From Gavia stellata (Eukaryota > Chordata > Aves > Gaviiformes > Gaviidae), in contig NC_082612.1 in assembly GCF_030936135.1 (NCBI RefSeq), positions 18,795,475-18,859,474 on the forward strand: 64,000 bases of DNA. Direction: 5' to 3'. The notes beneath the pieces are model-generated. The model had not been told where the DNA came from, searched no databases, and saw nothing but the letters and a program-made list of their open reading frames with translations. The position numbers and the translations under genes were made by a program. Shown piece after piece: positions 25,301 to 37,300 of this stretch (positions within the stretch are counted from its first letter, which is position 1; each line of letters begins with the position of its first letter).

Positions 25301-28300
25301 ACAAACACCTCACTTGTAAAGGCTAGGTATAATAAACTGCGCTCAGTGGCAAGAAGTGAGAAGAGCAATAAAATCAATATAGTTGTTTCCTACCTTCTGG
25401 GAAAATTAAAATGGGTAATTTGGCCTTATCTGCAACGTGTTCTCTAATTCTGTGGAAAGAAAATAAAATTTCAGTGTATACTTCATACTTGTATTTGGCC
25501 AAGAATGTAAACGTCCGTTACCTCTTACAGAGGACAAGAAAAGCCTTTGCCCAGTTGCCCTTTGCCAGTCAGTAGCCCCAGCTGGGATGCGTGCTAGTTT
25601 CAGGCCTTTATCTCGGAGGTTCTCTCTTGCTAATTGCAAAAGTAGGTTTTCTACAAAACTGTATGCAGTTTTATTTCACCCTTTTAACCCAATTAACACA
25701 AAGCCAGAGAACAGTGGCACTTGAAGCACATAAAAATCACTTCCCATTTATCTTTGACAGGTTCCAGTTATGAACACGCAGTCTAACTTTTCTTCTGACT
25801 GAAGTATATTCTATATTTCAAGTTTTCATGCCTTCTAGGTTCATAACATCAGTTTTATAAGTATCTAGTGATTCTCCGCATCTAGTTAAGAGACAGGCCA
25901 CTATTTTACTACATTTGCTGCATCACTTAAAAACAAATGTATTACCACTAAGCGCATTACTGACACACAAAATCTGTTGTTTTCCGAGACACCTGTCTTT
26001 TCTATGACTCAAGAGCATGCAACTCCTCTCCAGTCTGCATTAAAGAACAAAACCATCAAATATCAAAAAAAAAAAAGGAGAGAAAGATCCAGCATGGGGG
26101 GACCTTTGTCATTTTTCTAGGGACAAACCGTCATAGACACTTGCCTGATGTCAGCTGCGTGGCACCCTACTTCACGAAGATTTAGGTTGACTAAGAACAG
26201 TCTCTGTAAACACCTGAGACTATAAGAACTGCCACAGTGAATCAATCCTGTTCATGTCCTTAAAGTCCAACATGCTGTCTCTGCCAGGAATCAATACTGT
26301 AGGCCTGGAGAGCAGTATAAGCATTAAGCAAACAGATCAGGACACTTCCCCAGGATGCTCTTCCAGCTTCTAGCAGCTAGGTGGTGCCTTGGTCTTTTTT
26401 TTTTTTAATTTTTTTTTTTTCTTTGCTACAATCAGCCTCCCTTTATCCTGTAGTCACAGCAGATATAAGCAGCTTCGATGCTCAGAGCTGATGAAAAACG
26501 TACCAGGGCAAGGCATGATCTGGGAAGCAGATGTGCTGACAGAACTCCAGTTTCTGTCCTGACATCCCAGATCATCAGCCTCAAAACTGAAAGAGCAGGC
26601 TCCCGCCTGTGGTGGGCAGGGCGATTGTGGCAATGTGGAAATTACCAGAGGTTACAGGGCAAACAATCAGAAAGAAGTTCAGTAGGCAATCGTTACACCC
26701 TGCACCTTCATTGATGGAGCAGTTCCAAACCTTACGCAGATGACAACCTACAGCTGCCCGCCAAAGAAAGCGCAGGGTGAGACCAGTCTCAACTCACGCT
26801 TGGACCTCACAATTACTAGACCTGACGGGACAACGAAGCAAACACCTCACTACCTTACTTTTTCCTCACCAGATGACGGTCTTTCATTTCTGAGCGTTCA
26901 AACAAAACATGCTGAGTGGTTTGCATGCAAGATTTTTGAATAAGTCCCAGAAGCCCGCCGTGTGCCTGGCCAACCTGCAAGCCCAAAAGAAACCGCTTAC
27001 TACGCAAACACACACATACGTAAATGATAAAATTCTGAACACAGATGCATCAGTATCTAAGCTCCTTCACAAATGATACCAACCCTCTTGGATTGGTGCA
27101 CACACCTCCCCGTGTCTATTACTTTGCAGTCCTGAATGCGAGTTTGAATGCTATCAAATCCCACTCCTTCTACCAGTAAGTTTATCCTCTTACCCAACAC
27201 TACACCTACAGGTGTCTCAACATTACCGATATTTACCGACTCTCTTGTTCATACCAAGGAATAGCATCCATCACTGGCCAGGATTAGAACATCTAATGGA
27301 GATGTGTGGTTGGCTACACAGATGCCTCCTTCCCGTGGTCTGTTTTCCCTGCAATGACAGCCGTAAAAGTAATTACTTCATGTTGACTGTCCAGACTACA
27401 GGTCCCATCAGGTGACCCATCCAGCAAGCATACGTCCACAATCGAGACTCTCAGTGACAAAAGCATTTCAGGCACACAGCTTAGCTACAGATCCATAGGA
27501 AGGGGAAGAACACAAAACATGTTAAAACACTAATATTACTATGATACATGTTAAAACTTCTAGAAGTACATTACAGCAGATAAATCATCTTTCCTCATAC
27601 TTTCAAGAGTCCCTTCACATTTCAGCAGTTCGGCATTTCCCCAAAACCAGTTTCCTTTTAGCTGAGAATACGAGACTTCGTTGGAGGAGGCATTTCAGCT
27701 GCATACGTTACCATTTATAGAGGCATATATCAAAGAATACTTGGACACTAAAACTCTAAATGCAAAGACACTAGAGCATGATTTTGCTTGTTTTCTAAAG
27801 CACAAACAAAAAAATATTTCAGAAACCTCCATCACATAAAGCTCCACCACTAAGCAAGCAAGATATTACAAAAACGTACTGAAATACCATCTATAACTTA
27901 CTTTAGGAGAGAGCGTGAAGAATTAGTTACCAAACAAACCAGCTAATAGAACAGATGAACATTTTATGGTGATGTTCTTCCGTGTGATTATAATGCATTC
28001 ATGGCAAACATTGAGAAAAACATCTAAGTGTATATTTGACCAAGAACACAGTACTACTTCACCTTCGCACACCTTGCCAATACACAACAGAAAACACAGT
28101 AGGGCACGCAAACATCGTGACAGACTCTAGATGATCTAAACAGCTTCTCGGATCCAATTGCACCATCAGAGTATCTGTGCAGTAATGGAACAAGAATCCC
28201 GCTCTGAAACTTGAGACAGTGAGTACTGTAAGAAATCAATACCAAACCAAGGAGAGCAGAGTGGCACCACTTACCTGTTGTGGAAATGAACGAGACCACT

Positions 28301-31300
28301 CAGACATCGGACACCTAACGTGGCACATATCATCTGAACCTGGTTGCTCAGCCAGCATTTAACTCTAAAAGAAATGAAGCCGTACATACATTTCCAGTTC
28401 TGTGTAGTCACTCCTAGAACAATGTAACGTAAACTCTCCACATTATTCCCAATAGCTGTTATTACAAAGACCATACTAAGAGGATTCATTGCACTAAGAA
28501 TGCCACATAGGAGGAGCTTATTGGGTATCAAAGATACTCTTGGTCCATTCTTTTACTGTAATCTATTCTAAACCCACTAGATTCAAAGCAGAGAAGGTAA
28601 TAGTCAGGGTTTTGGTTTATAGATTTTTCTCTGGAAGCAGCTGCTATTGACTCATTCGTTAACATTAATTTAATATAAAAATATTTAGCTGGTGAATCAC
28701 GTTTGAGTTTTTCGCACTGACAGGACACAACAATCTCACAGTATTAATATGGAATTGCTCAGGACAGGTGATTTACTTGCCGTACTCTGACTCCTACTGG
28801 AGCATGCTCTATTTTCCACTCTAAGATACACTTCCAGCAGTATCTATCTGGCTTACACTGCATGTCCACTTTCAGATGCCATTGCCACACTCTCTCTCAT
28901 AGCGCTCTATGAGTTTACAGTAGAGAAAAAGTCACCCCACAATAGTCCACATTAATCCTCCGGACACAAGCAGATTTATATTCCGACACACTAATTCAAA
29001 TCCTTAAAGAAATAAAAAAGAAATGGAAAGAGCCCTCAGCAAATACCTACCTGCCATTTGGAAACTGTCCTACTACCGTAGTGGCCAAGACCAGCAAGAG
29101 GATGCTGAAAACAGCCAAGCAGACGCTACGAAGCAAAATAATCTTAATTAAATGCTGAGAAGCAAAACTGGAAAAGCAAGCAAGAAAATATTTTATTTAA
29201 CCCTTTGATCTACTTCGCAATGCTTCCCTCCACCGTTAATAGCATCTAACTAGCAATACAAACCAGTTAAGGCCAACAGGATAATATGAGCATGTGTTTT
29301 CACTCAATCAATCCTGCACCGAGTACAAAACCTTGTCCTGCCTGGAGCCTATCTTCCAAAAAGCACCACGCCCTGATCTGAAGCTATCCTGTGGTAAAGA
29401 AGCCATCGCGTTCAAAGAGGATGTCGAGTAGTGGCTAATGTTCTTTAACGCAGGTGAGATTTCTCGGTGCCAAAAGGGACTCATCGTTTCATTTTTAAAA
29501 ACCTATCCAGAAATTTCAGTACGGATTTCCACCCCAAGCAGTAAGCTACCATATAATCACGAAAATGAAACGTCATTGGTTACTAAATGGCTGAGCAAAA
29601 CCAATATTGAAGCCATTTCTACATAAATGGTGTCTTCTTAAGCTGCATATCTAAATTTACACACAGAGCATATGCGCTCTGCTATGTGATTGACTGGTAT
29701 GAAATCCCTCTATGCACTGCAGCTATGTTTTAAATATACTGTCCTCCCATCAAAGGAATCAGAAATTTTAAAAGCTCCTGCACTTTACAATAATGCTTGA
29801 ATATTTGTAACTGTTTGGTCAATATGGTAAAGGCTGGTTTTGCTTGAAAGAAAGTTTTAGAAGTCTGAAAAGTTAATACATTCCAAGTGGATGTCTCTCT
29901 TCCATCCAGCCCTGTGCTCCCTGAACATCCCTTCAAATCCCAAGTGTTCAGCATACAGCCTCCCCACCTCTTAGACAGGCAGAGCCTGATCCTTTCAGTT
30001 GAAACAGTTGTTACTTTATATGACAAAAAGATCTCCAGATCATTTCTATAAACTTTTGCTGGATTTTAAATACAAATTAATTCCTAATAAATCATAGGGA
30101 ACATGAGAAATGTACATCTTCAGCACCTTTTTTTTTTTTCTTTTAGGGATATTTGAGTTTCGATGGCATCTTGGAAAACAAAGTCATGCCAGGTTCTCCT
30201 TTCTGCACTTTGTGAAAAGTGACACAAAAAACAGATCCCAGCAAATTACATCTGGCTCACCGAAAAGGCATCAGGAGACAATACCGCATTAGGATCCCAG
30301 TGACCCACACAATGGTCAGTTGCCAGCTGACACGGTGCAAGTTGGCATTGGTTCTGCTGAGGAGATTCCAGGACACCAGCTCCTCAGAGGAGAACCGTCG
30401 GGTGACTTCGTCTTCTGCAACTGCCTCACACCCCTTCTTGGAGAAGTACATAACATCAGCAAGGTTGAAGCATCCTTGGCGCTGGCCAGCAATCTCCTCT
30501 TCCATAGAGGTTTCCTCTCTCTGGATGATCCCTGCATGAGGAGATGAGTCTTCCTTCCACACAGTGGAATGGACAAAATGGATTCCAAAAAGAGTAAAAT
30601 ACGCGTGCTTTTTAGAAATAGATCTCCTCCTACTCCAAGCAGCATAATTGCACTGTTATGCCTCATTTACCTACTGGCATTTAGCTCCACAAGTTACTTC
30701 GCTAATGCTATGCCACATAACACCACTAAATTGTTGAAGAAAGGAGAAAAGCATTCAGAGCAAGCCACAAATAAAACCTTGAGCACAACACGTACTTCAT
30801 TGTCATTTACCAAACAAAACATGTACACACCCCTAGACATGTCAACAGCGCACTGCCAAGACTGCAGACCCCTCCCAGTGCCTTAACTCAAATTCAGGCA
30901 GTGCATGTTTAATTGTTGTTCTTGCTGCTGTTGATTAGTTTTACTTTTTCCTGGCTGTAACAAACACCTTCCTCTGTTTTTTTTTTTTTTCCTCAGAGCC
31001 TTTTCTCTTCCCCCATCTGTTCTCCTTTAAGAGTCACTTCACTACCAAGAAACTTCAAAGCGTCCAGATTTTTCCCCTGAGATATACGTATTGTAACACA
31101 GAAGGATTGTGCAGGAAGAATGACAACACGTTCATGCTCCATATCTGTAAAATTCATGCTCCATATCTGTAAAATTACGCTTCATAGGACGGCCACACAG
31201 CAAGTCTCAGTGGTGTTGGCTGAGGGCACTCTGAGACCAGATTCTTATCTGGCTGGCTACAGTGACTAAAATTAGATTGATTCATACCAGCTAACACTTG

Positions 31301-34300
31301 GCTTTTTTGTTTGCCTTTTTTTCCTTTTTTTTTTTTTGTGTGTGTGTAGTATTGGATGACATTAAATATGCAGTATTCAAAATAAATTTAATTTATCTTA
31401 ATCAACATGCTACCCCCTGACCAGAATCACAAAACTTCCCTCCAGCTGCACTTCAGTCAAACCTTCAACGTCCAGGAAATCATCAGACCCAAAATTCATT
31501 AGCTGACAAACCAAGCAGTCTACATGACTAGTGACTAAAAATGGCACTACAAGTAAAAGGATTATTATGAGAACTTAACCCAGTCCCCTTTGGTCAAAGA
31601 AGAAAGGAAAAATAAGTGGGAAGAGAAAGAATGAAATTACTCTCCGATTTTATTCCCACGCCTAGGGAAGAGTGCAAATTGTAACTGTGATCCATGGGAT
31701 GGTGTAGCTCCTTTACTTGAGAGACCCTGGCTTTTTGCAAGCTAGGAGTTACAAGAAGCAAGAGAGAACCCATACAGAGCAACGTCAAGGGCAAAGAATA
31801 CTCATTCCTCCTAATCTTGCAAAGAGAGAGCTGACAGAGTCAGAAAGTACAAAATACTCAGGAAAACGGGGACAGCTTCCCAAATGCTTATCAGCAATGT
31901 CTTTCTATACCCACACTAGTCTCTAACACCTTTTATTCAGAGGACTTGATCATTCACAGATTATCTTGCTTATAACACACTTAAGGTCTCTTTTGTAGGT
32001 TTGTAACTTCAGCAGTTATTTACCCGTCAAACTCCGTTTTGGCCATTCCATTTTTCTTACTTAACATCAGATGCAATTTATGTTTCTATCTACTCTTTTC
32101 TAGGTAAGATATTGAAATAGTTGCCTTTTTACAAGACGAATAGTGCTGCGTCACCTTCGTTCAGAGATCTTACCAGTGGAGATTAAATTTTCAAGTGCCA
32201 GCGCCTTCCGCTTTTTTACTCCCTCCTCAATCTGCAGGGTGGCCCACTGTTCCCAAAACAAGAAAAGTAGATGTTGATGGTTTTCGTTTCATCATTTCCA
32301 GGCATTCTGTAGTTACCTTAGGTGAATTGTCTGAGCCTCTTTCATTGAAGCTAGGTCTTAGATTTTCATTTTTCAAATTCAGCCTGAGGGCTGTCCTGCA
32401 CACCTCCTGTTTCATTGTTACACAGATTACCTTTTGCCATTTTCAGGAAAAATTGCTTGGCTCAAACTTCTTTTCAGGACACAGGCAGTTGTTTTTTTTC
32501 CTGGGGCCCCACAAATTACTGAGCTATCTAAGAGACTCTGTGAGGTCCATGGGTCCAAAACTGTCTCTTTCCCTGTTAGCTTCAGGCAATAGACTGATGC
32601 AAAATATTATCACTGACATTACAGACATACTGGAAAAATAGATCTCAAAATGGATTTTAAAGAATAAAAGAGATTACCTCAGTTTTAGGGCATTCATGCA
32701 GCTTCTGTTAACAGAAAACAGAGGAGGGACCATTTTGTATCTATAGCATTTCTGAAGTAGTAGTTTTGGTAATGAACTTTAACCCTTCCCCGTCTTTACC
32801 TGTTTGAGCTAAACCAAATTTCTGCTCCCTGGGCAGAGCAGCATAAAACTCCTCCATTAGCAAAATCAAATATACCAATAAGCCTAATTTTTGCAGTTTT
32901 CATAGTTTTGAGTGTTTTCATCATACCTATACAGACATACAAATAGTAGCTCTCCTGAGTACTAGATCTTCCCGTATTTACGTCACGATATCCGCCCTAA
33001 CAAAGGACACAGGATGCTTGCGTGTAGGCTCTGCTATTATTAAGGAACCGATGACCCGCTCAACTTACGTCCTCACCTGCTATTAAGGCTTCCCACCTAC
33101 AACAGATAAGGATACATCCTTTTGCTTCAGGACAAACTCCTGCTAAACAGTTTATTTCCCTCTTACTGACATGCTCAGCCATTTAAGTCACCACAAAGCT
33201 TGATCTCAAATAGTCTTCAACGCGTTACAACGTGTTGCATGTGCCAACATGGACTAGCTTTTTGCCATCCTTAAGCTTTGCGTGCTCTCCACCAGCTCCT
33301 TCTGTAGCTATTGAAGTTTAAAGTCAATTAAAAAAAAGGGACACTTTAGCACAGCATAATTAGGATGTTTCAGTCACCCTTAGATGACTTTTCTCTTTTT
33401 TTCTTTTGAGATGGCTGGTAAAAAAAAAAAGCAGCATAGGCAGTGATGTCATATTTTAAACTCCACACAAACCATCTGTTATAACACCATAAAAAACAAA
33501 AGCAAACAGACCTTCACCTTGTCTATACTTTCCAATTATTCCCTAGGAAAGGTAAACCGGTATATCATCTGTCTCAATCTTTTGCAACACATGGGAAGTC
33601 ATTCAGAATTGGGAGTTCTGGAGTTCATTGTCCAAGACATATTGCCAGAGATCACCTGAAATAGGAGCAGTTACATAAAAACATGGATGAAAATCATTAC
33701 GGGACAGAAAACTCTCTTAACTCATGAATTGGCACAGGAGGCTGAAGCAACAAGCAGCTGGGAGGGTATTCTGGGCAATCCAGCTGTACAGTCACCCAGC
33801 TCTTGGGCTTTTCATCAAGCAATTGAGTTGATGCCTGTCAAAGCCAGGCTATCTGTGTGGGTCAAACTCCGGACTGACCTAGCAGAGTAGTTTCATGTTG
33901 TTCTGCATTTGGTGGCATCTGTATGTTTAATTCGTTTTTAAAATATGAAATAAGGCTTTGTGATCGCCTTTGTTTTGCACAGTATGAGACACAGCTGTCG
34001 TGCTGGTCTTTGTTGCAAAACAGTAATGAAAGGATGTTTTAAATACCTTACAAAAACACAGATGTTGCAACTATCACAGAATTTAAGTGTTAAATGGAGC
34101 AACTTCATTCCTATGTTTGCTGACGGAATGAGAACTCAGGTGCTGTGCTCTCCTCCCTCTCATTTCTGAAGTGACGAGGACACAAGGAGTTCAAACACCC
34201 AGCAGGTGATCCCAGCTGGAATATTGAAGACTTGACAGCTTAACTCCAACAGCCCATTTGTTTGAAGCTTCCTATAATTACATTCTGAACAAAATAAGGG

Positions 34301-37300
34301 CGCCTAATACTTCATTATATTAATTACTTTCTTCATAGTACAAGACATGAAAAGCTATATAATATGGAATGTTCATTTTTTAAAATCTCACTTCTTGTGG
34401 GTTCTCCTCCCTTTTTCCTTTTAGGTACAGTTTGGCGTGTTGTTCGGTACTCCATTTTTCCATACTGTGTAATAATTCGTTTTTGCCTCTCCCCCTACTT
34501 CCCCATATTTTACCACCTCTTCTCCCATGTTCTCACAAAAGCTTTTACTAATCACTCATTACACTGGCTTTTTTCAATCCTCTTCTTGGCTTTGTTCTCA
34601 CATGTGACAAAGGCCTTAGGGCAATTACTCCATGTAAAGTCTTCCGACATAATTACAAAGAGAAGGTCAGGAGGTTTTCAGTGCAAGCTAAAATCACCAT
34701 CTAAGATCAAGCACTCATGACCTCTTCATCCAACAGTCCCTTCTGTCTGGCCTCATTTCCCCTTTCACGTCCCAAACAAGAACCCAGATCAAATTATCTG
34801 CCTGTTATGTAGCAGGTCTGAGAGGATGTGCAAGCAGTGACTGTCCACAATTGGACAGTGAAAAGCACTCACAAAACTCCCGGCTGCTCTAGCGAGGGCA
34901 GATGAAATAGGTTGAGAAAGGTCACAAACATTTGTTTGAGATAAAAGCACAAGTATCATTTCTTTGTTTTTTGATGCAGGGGCTAGCTCAGGATAACCAC
35001 GTACTTGAAAGCACAGCAGTGAGCTTCCTCCACTGACTTAAGTGTCTGCAACATCTGCCCATACTCCAGTGGGAGTTTACAGCACATCAGTCACCTCAAC
35101 GTACAAGCGAGCTATCAATTCAAAGAATATCCACAATTACTAGCTGGCTGATGTCTTTCCTACACGTGAGTATTTCTCAAGAAACAACAACACTCCAATT
35201 TCATACAGAAGCTCAGTTCTTGTAAAATTCCAGAAGATTCTTGGCAAACGGAGCTACAGCTGTTTAACATGTATATTTGACTCTCCACAGGACTGCGAGA
35301 GCATGGTGTAGATTTCATTCTAGCAAATGCATTTTCTTTTGCAGCTGCAACACTAAAGAGCTGAAAAAATGCCCCTAGCACAGCTTTGCTAGTATCGTCA
35401 TTTCCACCAAACACTATTACAGACAAGCAAATACAAAGCTTAGAGAAAACACATTATTTTGAAAATAAAAAGCTTACAAGCATATGGGAAAGAATAACCC
35501 TACTAGAAACCAAACCACATTCATCTTTATCATTTCCAGAAATATTTTAAGGATAAATGAATGATAGTAATAGTAATTATAGGCTAACAGTTATGCCAAT
35601 GAGAAATTACTGTCTTGGAGATCTTTTACTATTATACTATCCATATGTCCTCAAAAAACCACAACCCCACAGCACCAAAAAACACAAAACCAAGTAACCC
35701 ACAAAGACAATCACCCCCAAATTTTCAAACCTTGAATCTTGCTTTTGTAAAAAGGTTTAGTTTGTTTTGTTTCTAAAAAACAAGTATCTAGATTCCTTGA
35801 TGGAGAAGCAGCAAAGGGTACAAATTCTTTCCATACATAAATTACATCTTGCCCATTTGTTCCAATCACTGTTCACATTGCTAAAACACTTCAGTGACAT
35901 CAGGAAATCAAAATTACTTATCTCATTATATGCCACCATTACTCATTGCTTAGTAATAGATCTGCAAACTTGGGCTTTATCCTAAAACACCTGGAGCTCC
36001 CAGAAAATTCAGTAAGGGCTACAGATGTGCTTTCTTTGAAAACATGTCTTTTGACTTTAAAGTCCTCGATTTCAGTCTCTATTTTTCTCAAATCGACAAA
36101 ACACAGAGGAAAACAAAACAAGTTTTTCCTCTGCCTCCCAAATGGCTTAGTCATTTACAGCTGTAAGAAGCAAATATAAAGTGTTCTCAGGTGAGATGGT
36201 TTCTATTAAGTTTGCTGGTCTATGTAACAGACTAAATCAAATGCAACACAATGGAGAACCCAGTCATAGTGCTCAAGGTTGGATTTTTGGAGAAACATCA
36301 ACCAGTTGTTTGGTACTTCCTAGAGCGCTGATATTCCTGCTATATAGTCAGTAGTGTGCTAATACAGGACTAAGCATCTGCTCTCAGCATTTTCAGCGTA
36401 GCTATCCCATTTCATCATTCAGACATCCTATTTCATCATTCAGGCTAACAACAGGAACCAAGGACAGTCTTTGTGCATTACCCCGTTAGCAAGATCTCAG
36501 GTAGGTAATGTCACAGCCGGAAACAAGTCAACACTCCACTAGGCTATCAATGTCAAGCTGTTCGTTTCTTAAACAAAGGGCGCATATAAGCCTGCTTAAA
36601 GCTAACTGTATCCCAAGCAGCAATTTCAGCCATATTCTGGTGAATGAGCCCCAGGATTCCCAGAATAGGCCGGGCAATTGCATGCACAAGCTTTAACCCA
36701 GTATTTCCCAGCCCTACTCTTCCTTCACAAGTAAAGGGGACCTAACCTTCCCACCAAGATAGCTCTTAGTTACTCTATTGGCACGACAAGAAACATTTGA
36801 ACAATACTTCAAAGAAGAGAGCTGAAATTAATCGTAAGATGAAAACAGAGGAAACTCCTTTTTTGCCCACAGGAGAGTTAGGGAACAACTTTCAACTACA
36901 GAACAAAACAAGCCAGCCTGAACCGCAGCGCATGGAGCTGTGCTCTTCCTGTTATTAGCTGCTGCAGCAGTGGGGAACTAGACCCAAAAGGCTGTATCTG
37001 ATCACATAACAATTAACTTAATTACTTCTTTTTTGATAAATTAATCCTCCACATCATGAACACAAAATTATCATGCTCCTAACGGGAAAACTGTGGAAAG
37101 AAAAACATTTAACATGCTTTTCCAAAGAGAAGTGCCTTCCTATATAAAGCACCCATGGATTAAGTCAAATGTCCCTCAAAGTTGGGAAATGCACAGGGGG
37201 AAGAAGAAAAATACAGAAATTATTTCAATGTCTGCCAACAGCAGCAGCAAAGCTGTCCAAAGACCTCCTCAGGTTTGTGTTTGATATGAGAGAGCCTGAT

